Positions 44,772 to 56,803 of a stretch of 64,000 bases of DNA are shown here, in pieces. How positions within the stretch are numbered: the first letter of the stretch is position 1; every line of letters begins with the position of its first letter. The DNA is taken from contig JALMGJ010000002.1 of the NCBI GenBank assembly GCA_023362775.1, positions 108,307,981-108,371,980 of the forward strand, in the 5' to 3' direction. The stretch is from Charina bottae (lineage: Eukaryota; Chordata; Lepidosauria; Squamata; Charinaidae). The notes under the pieces were generated by a model. The model was not told the DNA's origin, did not search any database, and was given only the letters and a program-made list of their open reading frames with translations. Made by a program: the position numbers and the translations under genes.

Positions 44772-44968
44772 GTCTATGAAGGTTCTCAGTCATCCAGGTG
44801 GAATTGTCTGTAGCTTGAATCATGTCAACTGGATTTCTATTTTCTTAGTAGAAACGTTTCGCTCCTTATCCAAGGAGCTTTGCTCAGACTGAAGAAGCTC
44901 CTTGGATAAGGAGCGAAACGTTTCTACTAAGAAAATAGAAATCCAGTTGACATGATTCAAGCTACAGA
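44772..44968. mobile_element. Penelope-derived fold-back element, 197 bp
   Basis: TSD TAACAAGCAGAAA at 44759-44771 and 44969-44981. The inverted arms of Penelope terminal sequence are centred near 44882. The left arm has an added GTCTATGAAGGTTCTCAGTC, matching the extra tail on the right arm of the other two fold-backs but in the other orientation. Confidence 0.92.
44884..44930 (+). ncRNA. Hammerhead-like ribozyme motif in fold-back
   Basis: CTGAAGA (44889-44895), extra A, perfect stem II GCTCCTT-GGAT-AAGGAGC, GAAAC then GTTTC. Flanks CTCAG and CTAAG/CTGAG could form stem I. GAAACGTTTC is self-complementary, which suits a dimeric hammerhead with a very short stem III. The activity is not shown. 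Confidence 0.55.
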
Positions 44969-45088
44969 TAACAAGCAGAAAACAATGCCCTAATCAAAGA
45001 ATGACCCAGGAGAAAACCCCACCCCCACCAACACTGGCAGGGCAAGCTACTGTATATAAACAGGGATCAAACCCCACACTCACCATCA

Positions 45089-45122
45089 CTGATGATGTTA
45101 CCTAGTGGGGTAATGAAATGTC
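45089..45122 (+). ncRNA. Second hammerhead-like core
   Basis: CTGATGA, stem GTTACC-TAGTGG-GGTAAT with one unpaired T, GAAAT, then GTC. The core letters match CUGAUGA...GAAA...GUC better than the other family, again with one extra base before stem II. Confidence 0.5.
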
Positions 45123-45200
45123 TGCAATCAAACAACCAAGCTCAGAGAGCACCATGGACTCCACAGTTCAACTCTGAGCTACAGATATTCTCTTCTGTTG

Positions 45201-46425
45201 GTACAACAAAGATATTTTATGTAGTAATGGTGAAAGGGACCAAGAAGGGGAAGTTTGCGTGGGGTGTACCTGAACCTCTTGAATTCTGATTTTATATGTG
45301 AGTTTAGTTTTCTAGCTTTTTTCATGAGTTTTGGCACATGGTTTTGTGGAAGGAGCTGATCAATAGATATATTTATTAATTTTAATCACTGACCAGCATT
45401 TAGAGAGAGAGAAAGAGAGACAGAGTACAATACATTTAAGTGTACAAATATGGGGTGAGTAAACAGAGTAATATACATAAATGATACAGCAGTGCATGCT
45501 ATTAAAGCTAAAATTATTGAATAAAATTTGTATCTAAATGTAAAAGGGGAAGTAAATATTTAATTTAAAATAATTTAACAATATAGATATGAATCATCCC
45601 ATAACTTAAAAAAACCTGGGGTGTTAATCAAAACAGAAAATAATTATTAAGATACAAATAGAAAAGTAATTACTAATATTAGCCTGAGACCAATTATTGG
45701 TCTCAGTACTCACAGTACTCACAGTACTCAGTACTCAGTACTCATGCACTCACTGCTTTTATGCAAAGCTTGACTGTGTTATATGTTTTAGGACTTCTCA
45801 GTAGAAGAAAGTCAAAATAAAATTCCTCAGCCTGACTATATGAAATCAGAAGAAAGATAAGCCTTCTTTGAGTATCATTATAAAATGGACTATGTAACAG
45901 TCCTTCCTCACAAGGGCAAATTTGACTAGCTGTAGGAATCTTATTAAATTTTCCATATAGAAGTGAGGAAGGAAGGCTGTTGAATCTGGTCCTAAAAAAG
46001 AAACTTAATTGTGATGAGGACTTTAATGGATTGATCTAATCAGCTACTTTCCATCTGGGATGATTAAACTGTGCTGTGGTAGATTTAGGAACATGACCTC
46101 TCTCATTCAGATAACCTGTGTTCAGCAGCTGTTCTCTAAAGAAGGGGTTTGTCGTGTTTGAAGTATGTCATTCAGCTTATGGGGTGGGGGAACAAATGAC
46201 CTAGCTCTCTAGATTGTCTACAAAGCTAAAGAAGCTAATAAACAGGAACAGCAAATTTAATATGAACGTTACTGGAGAAATTTAAAAAGTGTCCAGGAAG
46301 GAAAAAAAGACTGCAAGAATCCATTACAAAAATATCAAACTTTTGCTTCAGTTGAACAGACCTTGGTCTGAACCAGTACTGCTCTTCTTTAGTTCCTAGG
46401 TACCACATAATGTTTCACTTTACCT
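45201..46425. other. Unassigned AT-rich sequence
   Basis: No gene is seen. A short CAGTACTCA repeat lies near 45706-45742. Confidence 0.45.
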
Positions 46426-46436
46426 TTAACAGAATA

Positions 46437-46763
46437 GTAAAGGTAAAGGTTCCCCCACACAGTTGTGTCCGATTCTAGGGGCCGGTGCTCATCTCCGTTT
46501 GTTAGCCGAAGAGCCAGCGTTGTCCGAAGACACTTCCACGGTCATGTGGCCGCATGACGTGCGCGGAACGCTGTTACCTACCCACCTAAGTGGTACCTAT
46601 TCATCTACTTGCATTTGCATGCTTTCGAATTGCTAGTTTGGCAAGAGCTGGGGCGAGTGCGGGAGCTTACTCTGTCATGCGGGGCTAGGGTCTCGAACCT
46701 CTGAACTTGCGACCTTCAAATTGACAAGCCTGGCATCTTAACCACTGAGCCACAGCGCCCCCC
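46437..46763 (-). mobile_element. tRNA-derived SINE, 327 bp
   Basis: TSD TTAACAGAATA at 46426-46436 and 46764-46774. On the minus strand it begins GGGGGGCGCTGTGGCTCAGT with box A and GGTTCGAGACCC as box B, and ends GGAACCTTTACCTTTA. Same family as 13604-13936 and 27795-28110. Confidence 0.95.
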
Positions 46764-46774
46764 TTAACAGAATA

Positions 46775-48459
46775 TATGCTTCTTAATAATTGCCACCTAT
46801 TGATTCTAATCTTTTGGCCTATTGCAAAAAAAGAAAAAAAGTCCATTCTGTCCAGGGTCCGACAACCAGACAGCACTCTTCTTCACACATTTCTGTTCAG
46901 CAAAATTTTTCTTATAAGGAGACACCCACAATGAATACTAAACTAAATAATTATGTTCATAAAGTTGTCTTGGTCTTTCTGGATCAGAGTTTTGTTTTGC
47001 TCACTGAAACAATCTTCTGTTTAATCGACTATTCTAGTTCAAGTACTAAACTGTTGAAATATTATTAGAAACCAGAATAATGGTTTATTCCTTTTCAGTT
47101 TGATTAATAGAAAATAATCATTCTCTCTGGGTCCTTGTCTCCTGTGATTTAGTTAATTAACTGATAGAAGTAGCACAAATAATTTTTACAGTTGTGTACT
47201 TATTATTTTAAGAATTATATGGAAATTAATCCCTTACTAGATGATTAGATTTTTTTAAGATCAGCTAATGAACAAAAATAGTCTTCAGTTGCCATTTTAA
47301 TGTATTTTTAATCACCAGCTAAATAACAAAGAAGTTTATTTTAAAATAATTAGGACTACACATCAAGTCTCCATAGGATATCAACAATAAAGGGGTTAAT
47401 GAAGCATCCACTCATCATGAAAACAACTTTAAAAAAAAATAAAGAATGCAAACTTCACAAGCTCAAACTCATCTATTCTCAGGCTGAGTTTCCATGATGC
47501 ATTTATCCTTCCTACAAAATTTACAGAAAAAAGTAATGGATGATATTTCAGAATGGCAACTTTTCATTAATATATAAACACAGTTTTAAAATAAATTTAG
47601 CCCTGAAAAAAAGAAAGCAAGATAACAACCACACAGAGCATGATTCAAATAGTCTCTGATTCAATGTGACATCTTTTGTGTAATAAAATAGCACTAAAGG
47701 GAAGTCTTTTGTAACATAGCAGTTGGATTTTGAAGATGAAAAAAATCTCATTTAGTTAAGCAATCATTTGTCAAATTTTAGCATCCACTATTTTTTTATC
47801 AAGACAAGTAATAATAATAATAATAAAAAGTCTATGTTGACAGTGAAAGTAATTAGGTATTTTTGTCTTTCCTCTGGGTCTCCATAAATCAAGACTAGTT
47901 TGGAAATTTACTCAGAACAGAGAGGTTTCCAGTGGTTTGGCATGTTCAATGAAACATAATGTGCATGGGATTCATAATTCTAATTAAAACTGGGAAGAAA
48001 TGATTACCTGCCAAATTTGTAAGCAGAGAAATTAGATGTATTATTTCTCAAAATTTATCTAGATAAATAAGAAATTCCCCAAGAATATTTCCAGGGCAGG
48101 ACTCCTTAACAGAAATTGTACCATTGCTACTGAAAAAGCTGAATGAAAGCAGTTCCCTCATTAAGTTTTCTCTTGGAATTGAATGGAAAGTGTGAAAAAC
48201 CTGGGAGGCTGCAGGCCACTGGAGAGATGTTTGTACAATGAATGTCTCTATATTCACACACATCTTGGACACTTAACTAAATTAGTGTAAGAGAGGGAGG
48301 AATCTAAAATTGCAGGAAAATATCAATATACTACTAGAAGCTCACATGAGTCAGAGGAGATGCAAGGACCTGAGGACTCACTTCAAAAAGAAGTGATTTT
48401 CATGAGGCTTGCATTAAAATTAAAAGTAATAGACTTGATGTTGACACTGGGCAAAACTC
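46775..48459. other. Unassigned AT-rich sequence
   Basis: No gene or repeat family recognised. Confidence 0.4.
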
Positions 48460-48665
48460 TGAAATGGATTATTAAGCAGTCAGATTATTAGCATTTAGAA
48501 AAGAATGCAGGAGCCTGCATGGATTTATCAAAAAGAAGCCTTTCCAAACCAGCCTTCATTTTTTAATTTTTTTAATAGAGTTTAAATTATTGTGTGAATG
48601 TGGTAGGCATAGGGTACTTGGATATTAGCAAAGCATCTGGCAAAGGAGATTCTAATAGAGAAGAT
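48460..48665 (+). pseudogene. CR1/L3-like LINE RT relic
   Basis: Decayed text of the CR1 RT: LHGFIKK, then a pattern like DISKASGKG where CR1 has DFSKAFD. Short, with stops. Confidence 0.55.
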
Positions 48666-49076
48666 GGCAAAATGTGATTGAAATTTCTATTATTAGATAG
48701 ACACAAAGGTGGTTGAACCATCTTACCCAATAAGTATACTGTATGTCTGCGGAGAGTAAAGAACATGACCTTAACAGAGATAGGCCAGATCCATTACCAA
48801 AGCAACAAGGAGAAAAAACATGGCTTAAGTCCAAAACAAGCAGAAAGTATGCATAAGTGGCTCAGACAGACAATTCCCTAATTCACATGAGTATAAAAAG
48901 GGGAAGAGGGACAGCAGTACCAGACTTGCAAGATTCTGTTATTATAGCCACTATCAATAAAAGTAGTCTTAGCCTTCCTGTGGAGTTGATTCTTGGTTTA
49001 GTCTACCTGTGGGGCTGAAAATGTCAATGTCTTAGCATCAAGCAGAGTTATAAATGACTTGCATTAGGATTTAGAA

Positions 49077-49248
49077 CAGGGCTTTCCAAAGTTTTCCCGC
49101 GGTGACACACCAACCGCCATTGGTGTGTCGCCACAGGAAAACCCAGAAGCGCTGCTGCCACTTTCGGTTTTTGCACGCCGCCGTTGGTGTGTCGCCGCGG
49201 GAAAACCGGGAAGCGCTGATAATGATCAGCACTTCCGGTTTGTGTGGC
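49077..49248. mobile_element. Truncated hAT-type element (family 2)
   Basis: Left end CAGGGCTTTCCAAAG preceded by ATTTAGAA. The interior is as in 35489-35758. The right end is missing and sequence passes directly into a BovB fragment at 49249. Confidence 0.85.
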
Positions 49249-49905
49249 AAATAGAAGGGGAAGAAATGGAAGCAGTGACAGATTTTATTTTCTTGGGCTC
49301 CAAGATCACCGGAGACGGTGACTGCAACCATGAAATTAAAAGACGCTTGCTCCTTGGGAGGAAAGCTATGGCAAACCTAGACAGCATATTAAAAAGCAGA
49401 GACATCACCTTGCCGACAAATGTCCGTATAGTTAAAGTTATGGTTTTCCCAGTAGTAATGTATGGCTGTGAGAGTTGGACCATAAGGAAGGCTGAGCGCC
49501 AAAGAATTGATGCTTTCGAACTGTGGTGCTGGAGAAGACTCTTGAGAGTCCCTTGGACTGCAAGGAGGTCAAACCAGTCAATCCTAAAGGAAATCAACCC
49601 TGACTGATCATTGGAAGGACAGATGCTGAAACTGAAGCTCAAATACTCTGGCCACCTAATGCAAATAGAGGACTTACTGGAAAAGACCCTGATGCTGGGA
49701 AAGACTGAAGGCAAAAGGAGAAGGGGACGGCAGAGGATGAGATGGTTAGATAGCATCACCAATGTAATGAACATGAATTTGAGTAAACTCCAAGAGACAG
49801 TGGAGGACAGGAAGGCCTGGTGTGCTATGGTCCATGAGGTCATGAAGAGTCGGACACGACTAAATGACTGAACAACAACAAAAACAACCCCCCCCCAAAA
49901 AAAAA
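49249..49905 (+). pseudogene. BovB LINE, 3' end (copy 1)
   Basis: Encodes the ORF2 C-terminus after the catalytic site: FIFLGSKITGDGDC, LLLGRKAMANLDS, YGCESWTIRKAE, DAFELWCWRRLLRVPWTARR, then GRQRMRWLDSI and MKSRTRLND. One in-frame TGA (about 49605-49607) splits the frame. It ends with ATGACTGAACAACAAC and a C/A-rich tail. Very close to the ruminant-type BovB consensus as I recall it. Confidence 0.93.
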
Positions 49906-50210
49906 AAAAAGAGGGATGCATGACAAAACCTTAGAAGACAGTAACAAGATTCAGGGGAATTTTGACGAGTTGCAATAGTAGGTAGAAATCAGCAAGATGA
50001 ATTTCAACCATATCTCCATTGAAAGTATGAGATTGTGTTCACATATAACTCCCTACCTCCATCCCTACAAACCAAGGTTATGTTCCACAAAGCCTCAGCC
50101 TCATCTCTCTAATCTCTATAGTAAAACACATGGGAGGAGGAAAGTGCATGTGGGGGTCTGTCAGCCCTATTAGGTAGACCAGAATAAGAAGCAGATACCA
50201 AGTACACGTA

Positions 50211-52025
50211 CTGATCCATTTAGTTTTCACGGCAAGAATACTGGGGTGGATTGCCATTACCTTCCCCAATGTGTGGAAGTGGAAGAAGACAATAAAATAG
50301 GAAGGACAAGAGACCTCTTCCAGAAAATTAGAAACATCGGAGGTAAATCCCAGGCAAAAATGGGTATGATCAAAAACAAAGATGGTAAGGACCTAACAGA
50401 AGCAGAAGAGATCAAGAAAAGGTGGCAAGAATATACGGAAGATCTGTTTAGGAAGGATAATAATATTGGAGATAGCTTTGATGGTGTGGTCAGTGAGTTA
50501 GAGCCAGACATCCTGAAGAGTGAGGTTGAATGGGCCTTAAGAAGCATTGCTAATAACAAGGCAGCAGGAGACGACGGTATCCCAGCTGAACTGTTTAAAA
50601 TCTTGCAAGATGATGCTGTCAAGGTGATGCATGCCATATGCCAGCAAATTTGGAAAACACAAGAATGGCCATCAGATTGGAAAAAATCAACTTATATCCC
50701 CATACCAAAAAAAGGGAAGCACTAAAGAATGTTCAAACTATCGAACAGTGGCACTTATTTCACATGCCAGTAAGGTAATGCTCAAGATCTTGCAAGGTAG
50801 ACTCCAGCAATTCATGGAGCGAGAATTGCCAGATGTACAAGCTGGGTTTAGAATAGGCAGAGGAACTAGAGACCAAATTGCCAATATCCGCTGGATAATG
50901 GAGAAAACCAGGGAGTTTCAGAAAAACATCTATTTTTGTTTTATTGACTATTCTAAAGCCTTTGACTGTGTGGATCATAACAAATTGTGGCAAGTTCTTG
51001 GTGGTATGGGGATACCAAGTCATCTTGTCTGCCTCCTGAGGAATCTGTATAACGACCAAGTAGCGACGGTAAGAACAGAGCACGGAACAACGGACTGGTT
51101 TAAGATTGGGAAAGGAGTACGGCAGGGCTGTATACTCTCACCCTACCTATTCAACCTGTACGCAGAACACATCATGCGACGTGCTGGGCTTGAGGAATCC
51201 AAGGCTGGAGTTAAAATCGCTGGAAGAAACATTAACAATCTTAGATATGCAGATGATACCACTTTGATGACTGAAAGCGAGGAGGAGTTGAGGAGCCTTA
51301 TGACGAAGGTGAAAGAAGAAAGTGCAAAAGCTGGGTTGCAGTTAAACCTCAAAAAAACCAAGATTATGGCAAGCAGCTTGATTGATAACTGGCAAATAGA
51401 GGGAGAAAAAGTGGAGGCAGTGACAGACTTTGTATTTCTAGGCGCAAAGATTACTGCAGATGCTGACTGCAGCCAGGAAATCAGAAGACGTCTACTTCTT
51501 GGGAGGAGAGCAATGGCAAATCTTGATAAAATAGTTAAGAGCAGAGATATCACACTGACAACAAAGGTCCGCATAGTTAAAGCAATGGTATTCCCTGTAG
51601 TAACCTATGGCTGTGAGAGCTGGACCATAAGGAAGGCTGAGCGAAGGAAGATAGATGCTTTTGAACTGTGGTGTTGGAGGAAAATTCTGAGAGTGCCTTG
51701 GACTGCAAGAAGATCAAACCAGTCCATACTCCAGGAAATAAAGCCAGACTGCTCACTTGAGGGGATGATATTAAAGGCAAAACTGAAGTACTTTGGCCAC
51801 ATAATGAGAAGACAGGATACCCTGGAGAAGAAGCTGATGCTAGGGAAAGTGGAAGGCAAAAGGAAGAGGGGCCGACCAAGGGCAAGATGGATGGATGATA
51901 TTCTGGAGGTGACAGACTCAACCATGGGGGAGCTGGGGATGGTGATGGCCGACAGGAAGCTCTGGCGTGGGCTGGTCCATGAAGTCACGAAGAGTCGGAA
52001 GCGACTGGACGAATAAACAACAAAT
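50211..52025 (+). mobile_element. BovB-type (RTE) LINE, 5'-truncated, 1.8 kb (copy 2)
   Basis: TSD CAAGTACACGTA at 50199-50210 and 52026-52037. It starts in the GGCAAGAATACTGGGGTGGA segment near the endonuclease end, then jumps to the RT N-terminal region. It ends CGGAAGCGACTGGACGAATAAACAACAAAT. The sequence is well preserved with one frameshift, so it looks fairly recent. Confidence 0.95.
50276..52016 (+). pseudogene. BovB reverse transcriptase (copy 2)
   Basis: Two overlapping frames. 50246-50725 encodes the N-terminal RT region (DLTEAEEIKKRWQEYTEDLF, KAAGDDGIPAELFK, IPIPKKG). 50631-52016 continues with CSNYRTVALISHASKVMLK, QAGFRIGRGTRDQI, DYSKAFDCVDHNKLW, GVRQGCILSPYLFNLYAE, the catalytic YADD at 51246-51257, and the C-terminal WCWRKILRVPWTARR and GRPRARWMDD. 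One frameshift lies in the A/G run near 50706-50718. The endonuclease is mostly missing. RT would act by target-primed reverse transcription. Confidence 0.95.
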
Positions 52026-52037
52026 CAAGTACACGTA

Positions 52038-52379
52038 AACCTACTTTTACTAGGACAACTATAGTGACAGAATCTTGCATGTCTGAATGTGTTACCTTTG
52101 ATCCCTCCTTTATCTTAATGAGAATTGGGGTGTGGATGGACTTTCTGTGGGCTCTCTTGTCCTGGGCTCAAGTATTCTTTATCTGATTGTAGTGTGTCTT
52201 CCTTCTGTCCTTCAAAGTCATCCTTTTTATTTACTAAAGGATCTGAAAGAGGAAAAGAATGAAAGAACTCTAAACAGAAAATTTTGTAACACCACTCCAA
52301 GCAGAGGTTCCACCAGAACTGAAAAAGGAACCATTCTGCATAAAGAGTAACTACAGTATATCTTGTTGGGATTCAATTT
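52038..52379. other. Unassigned sequence
   Basis: Nothing recognised. Confidence 0.4.
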
Positions 52380-53091
52380 TAGTTTATTTCATCCCATCCA
52401 GACCTCAACACAGAGAACCCAATTCCCAACCCTTTCATGCAATCCAGGAGAATACCATGGTTGATGGAGAGAAACACTGCTGAGAGTTTTAAATGATGGA
52501 TGCACTCCTCCACCCACAATCTGATAGATGTCATCAACCAGAGAGGTCAATGTTATTTTGTTCCATTCCATGCCATACCTGAATCCAGACCAAAAGTGTT
52601 CCAGACAATCTACATTCCCACCAGCTTCTCAACAACCTTTCCTGAAAAAGGAAGAGTGGAGATCAAGTTGTAATTCTCCAAAACTACTGGACTTCTTTAG
52701 AAGGGGCATGCTACCATTTCCTTTAAGGCAAGTGGCAATGCCTCCTCTTTCAAAAATGCATTGAATACCTCCTGGGCTGAGCCCATAACAGTCCCCTCCA
52801 GCAACCCAAAGAAGCCAGAAGGGGCATGGGTCATGCCCAGAAGTGGCAGAAAATACAGTAGAGTGCACCCTTCCCACTTCATCAGAGTCCAGAAGCTAAA
52901 ATGTTTCTCAGCTAACATTGCAAGATTACATTTGATAATGTCATGAGGAATATTTGTTTGTTTATTTGGCTGACCAATCCCCAAATGAATCTGGGTGGCT
53001 TACATCTAGAACCTCCATCCCTCCTTCTCTCAGCTTATAAAAGATACAACTGACCAGAAGAGCAAATTGTTCAGAAGACCAAAACAAAATG
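52380..53091 (-). pseudogene. L2-like LINE 3' region, left part
   Basis: Non-coding antisense sequence of the L2 3' type (GAATCTGGGTGGCTTACA near 52985). It is cut at 53091 by the L1-like insertion and resumes at 60064. Confidence 0.55.
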
Positions 53092-53716
53092 TCGGCTTCC
53101 AGTGGGAATGGCGGACTGAATGGCTGTGTCCGCTGGTTCAGCGGGTGGAGCTGACAATGCGGTAATTTTTTTTGAGCTCAGGCAGGTTTTCCTGAAGCCC
53201 AAAAATGTTATCTGGATCAAGGAGAATACCTGGAATTATCCCATCTGTCCTCCGGATGGCTGCTTGCAGCCAGAAGATCGCAAACAGCGTTTCACGCTCA
53301 ACTGGTAAGAGCAGCCGGGAGGCGGGGATTTCATCACTTTCCAAGCCACGCTGTAGCCTTAAAGGGACAGTAAGTCCAGCCACCCCATTTCTAAATCACC
53401 AGTTTGTATTTTTTTTTTGAAGTATATGTACCCCAAGAGAGGCTTTCTACAGCGAGGAGAAGCTGGCTCTCTTAGTGCTTAACGTTATTTTTGGGATTAC
53501 TTTTTTAAAAAAAAAATATTTTAAGTTTTGAATTTTGTTTTCCTTCCAAAGGAAATTCCAAAGATTGAGAGTAAACAATTGTCTTCCTGTTGTTATTTTT
53601 GTATTAAATTTGAAGATATTAGCATTTTCCTACACATTGAATCAGCTGATTTGAACCTTCAGCTTTCTGTTTTCACTTTCCCTTGAGAACTGTCTGCTAT
53701 CTCACTCTCACTTTGT

Positions 53717-54531
53717 GTCATCATCATCATTCATTCATTGGCGATCACTCGTAGCCGAGTAAGATTGTCTTCCAAAGGTAAAATTTTAACGGTGGATCCG
53801 TAAGTGGCTATAAAGGCCAATTCTGGATCCGCACAACCTCCCACAATGAGGGCATAGGTTTCCGGGTGGGAGACGGTCATGATGAGGGTTTGCCTGACGT
53901 GCCTTCCTTTTAGCTCTTTTCTCCTTTTCGCCCTGTACTTGTGCTTCTTCAAAGTCCATAGCGCCATTAATAAAGGATGACCTCCAATTGAAACACTCAT
54001 GAGTTAGGGCTTCCCAGTTCTCAATGCTGATATTACATTTTTTAAAATTAGCTTTGAGAGTATCTTTGAATCTCTTTTGCTGTCCACCAATATTCCGTTT
54101 TCCATTCTTAAGTTGGGAGTAAAGTAGCTGCTTTGGAAGACGATGGTCAGGCATTCGAACAACATGACCGGTCCAGCGAAGTTGATGTTGGATGATCATT
54201 GTTTCAATGCTGGTGATTTTCGCTTCTTCTAATACGCTAACATTAGTCCGCCTATCTTCCAAAGTAATTTTCAGAATTTTTCAGAGGCAGCGTTGATGGA
54301 ATCTTTCAAGAAGTTGGAGGTGGCGTTTGTAGAGGGTCCATGTTTCACAGGCGTACAGAAGGGTTGGTAGTACAATGGCTTTGTAAACAAGCATTTTGGT
54401 CTCTCTGCGAATGTCCCGATCCTCAAACACTCTACGCTTCATTTGGGAGAAAGCTACACTCGCAGAGCTCAGGCGATGCTGAATTTCAGCGTCGATGTCG
54501 GCTTTTGTAGATAGATGGCTGCCAAGATAAT
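53717..54531 (-). pseudogene. LINE 3' end with C2H2 zinc finger, second copy
   Basis: Minus-strand relative of 30859-31865: RRTNVSVLEEAK, QLRWTGHVVRMPDHRLPKQL, and CPHCGRLCGSRIGLYSHLRI at the end. Tail ATGAATGAATGATGATGATG. It interrupts region A of the L1-like element. The TSD is unclear. Confidence 0.8.
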
Positions 54532-54933
54532 TTGGAACACTTCCATATCTTCAACTTTCATTGGTTGAGCTCCTAGGGGGCGCTGTAATCTACTGTGTGA
54601 GACACGGAGGATTTCAAACAGATTTTTTCTGACCACCAGGATTTTAAACAGATTTCTTCTGACTTTTATCAAACTTTTATGCAAGTTATCCTGGACATTG
54701 TGGAAAATATGAGATCTAAAATGTGCCATCAGGTTGGGGATGTGGTGGATGAAATTGAGGAATTTAAGAGCAATAGAAAGGTTTTCTTTAAGAGTGAGAT
54801 TGGGATTTTTATTGAGATGCTGGATGAAGATTGGATAATGGAGTTGGAGAAATCTAAGGGAGAGAGTAATCTGCAAGCCATAAGTAAAATTGATCTCCTG
54901 GAATTAAGTATACTTTTTAAAAAAATTGTTTAG
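54532..54933 (+). pseudogene. L1-like ORF1 N-terminal fragment A
   Basis: Encodes MQVILDIVENMRSK, VGDVVDEIEEFKSNRK and FIEMLDEDWIMELEKSKG, a helix-rich segment compatible with an ORF1 coiled coil. Nearly the same as fragment B. The ORF1 RRM and C-terminal domains are absent. Confidence 0.6.
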
Positions 54934-54934
54934 A

Positions 54935-55170
54935 TTGTTAAAGCTTCTAATAAATATGCTGAATATGCTGGCCTAAAACCCAGGAGACTGAGTTCTAGTC
55001 CCACCTTAGGCATGAAAGCTGGCTGGGTGACTTTGGGACAGTCACTCCCACTAAGCCCAACACACCTGACAGGGTTGTTGTTGTGGGGGCCATAGGAGGC
55101 AGGAGCATTAGGTATGTTCACTGCTTTGAGTTATATATAAAAAAGGTAGGATAAAAATCTAATAATAATT
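54935..55170 (+). mobile_element. CORE-type SINE, head eroded
   Basis: Contains CAGGAGACTGAGTTCTAGTC, GGCATGAAAGCTGGCTGGGT and GTTGTTGTTGTGG as in 26376-26646, in plus orientation. Confidence 0.8.
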
Positions 55171-55335
55171 ATTATAACAAAATTTGGAGAAGTCTTTGGG
55201 AAATGATGGAATAGTTCATGGAATGGTTTTTGACATGGAAAGAATATAGGTTAAGCACAGCTCCTTGGGAAGGACATTCCATCACTTGGGAACAAATTAG
55301 GAAAATACCCTTTCAAAAATATTTCCTATTGTGGG

Positions 55336-56317
55336 GCTTCCAGTGGGAATGGCAGACTGAATGGCTATGCCCTCTGGTTCAGCAGGCAGATCTGACAATG
55401 CGGTAACTTTTTTCAGGCTCAGGCAGGTTTTCCTGAAGCCCAGAAACGTTCTCCGGATCAAGGAGAATACCTATAATTATCCCATCTGTCCTCCGGATGG
55501 CTGCTAGCAGCCAGAAGATCACAAACAGTGTTTTGCTTTTAACTGGTAAGAGCCAGCTGGGAGGTGGGGACATCATCACTTTCCAAGCTGCGCTGTACCC
55601 TTAAAGGGACAATAAGGCTGGCCACCCCATTTCTAAATCATTGATCTGTATTTTTTTTAAGTATATGTACCCCAAGAGAGGCTTTCCACAGTGAGGAGAA
55701 GCTGGTTCTCTTGGTGCTTAACGTTATTTTTGGGATTATTTTTTAAAAACTTTCTTTTAAGTTTTGGATTTCATTTTCCTTCCAAAGGAAATTCCAAAGA
55801 TTGAGAGTAAACAATTGTCTTCTTGTTATTCTTTTTGTATTAAATTTGAAGATACATTTTCCTACACGTTGAATCTGTTGATTTGAATCTTCGGTTTTCT
55901 GTTCTCACTTTCCCTTGATAGTGAGATAGTCTGCTATCTCACTCTCACTTTATGTAAACACACTTTGGAACTCTTCCATATCTTCAACTTTCGTTGGTTA
56001 AGCCCCTAGGGGGCACCATAATCTTCTGCGTGAGACATGGAGGATTTCAAACATTCTTTCTGACTTTCACCAGGATTTTAAACAGATTTCTTCTGACTTC
56101 TATCAAACTTTTATGCAAGATATCCAGGACATTGTGGAAAATGTGCCAGCAGGTTGGGGATGTGGTGGATGAAATTGAGGAATTTAAGAGCAATAGAAAG
56201 GGTTTTTTTAAGACTGAGATTGGGATTTTTATCGAGATGCTGGATAAAGATTGGATAATGGAGTTGGAGAAATCTGAGGGAGAGAGTGATCTGCAAGCCA
56301 TAAGTAAAATCGATCTC
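55336..56317 (+). repeat. L1-like 5' region B with ORF1 fragment
   Basis: It repeats 53092-53716 plus 54532-54910 without the LINE insertion. 55994-56317 encodes the ORF1-like helix again (VGDVVDEIEEFKSNRK, FIEMLDKDWIMELEKSEG). The solo LTR interrupts it after GATCTC. It resumes at 59582 with ATCTCCTGG, matching GATCTCCTGG of copy A. Confidence 0.8.
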
Positions 56318-56803
56318 TGTCAGGATGGGGGCTGAGTCCAAGTCAGAGGAGGACGGGCCAATAAGGGAAAAAGAGGGAAAGAGCTGGGAAGGCGAAAAAT
56401 TCAAACCAGGTGGTAGACCAGATTCGGAGCCACTGATTGGGGAAAGACAGGAAGAAGAACCACCTCCACCTATCAGCACATGAGAAAGGAGGTTGGAAAG
56501 GCAGGCTGAGCAGTGCGAGGCACGATTTGCTCCCGCTCGCAAATGGTGGGAAAATCGAAAGAGAAAAAAAAGGCTACGAAGCCTGCACAGGTTGCCAGAA
56601 ACAACTGTTCTAACCACCCAAAGCCGATGCCTCAAGACTCCACGCCAGACCCTGATCCCGAGCCTTGCCTTGCTGCTGCTCCAGACCTAGATCTTGAGCC
56701 CTGCCTTGTCGCCGTGCCGGAAACGGACTCCCCGCCTTGCATCACCACCGTGTCAGACCGAGAGTTCCAGCCTCACCTTGCTGCCATGCCAGTCCGTGGT
56801 TTC

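Larger units (their letters stand above)
44641..45200 (+). repeat. Terminal region of a second Penelope-like family, probable
   Basis: Includes a canonical-looking hammerhead core at 45089-45122 followed by CTGCAATCAAACAACCAAGC and CAGAGAGCACC. I recall this downstream sequence type from vertebrate Penelope-like ends. No coding sequence. A fold-back of the first family is inserted at 44772-44968. Confidence 0.5.
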
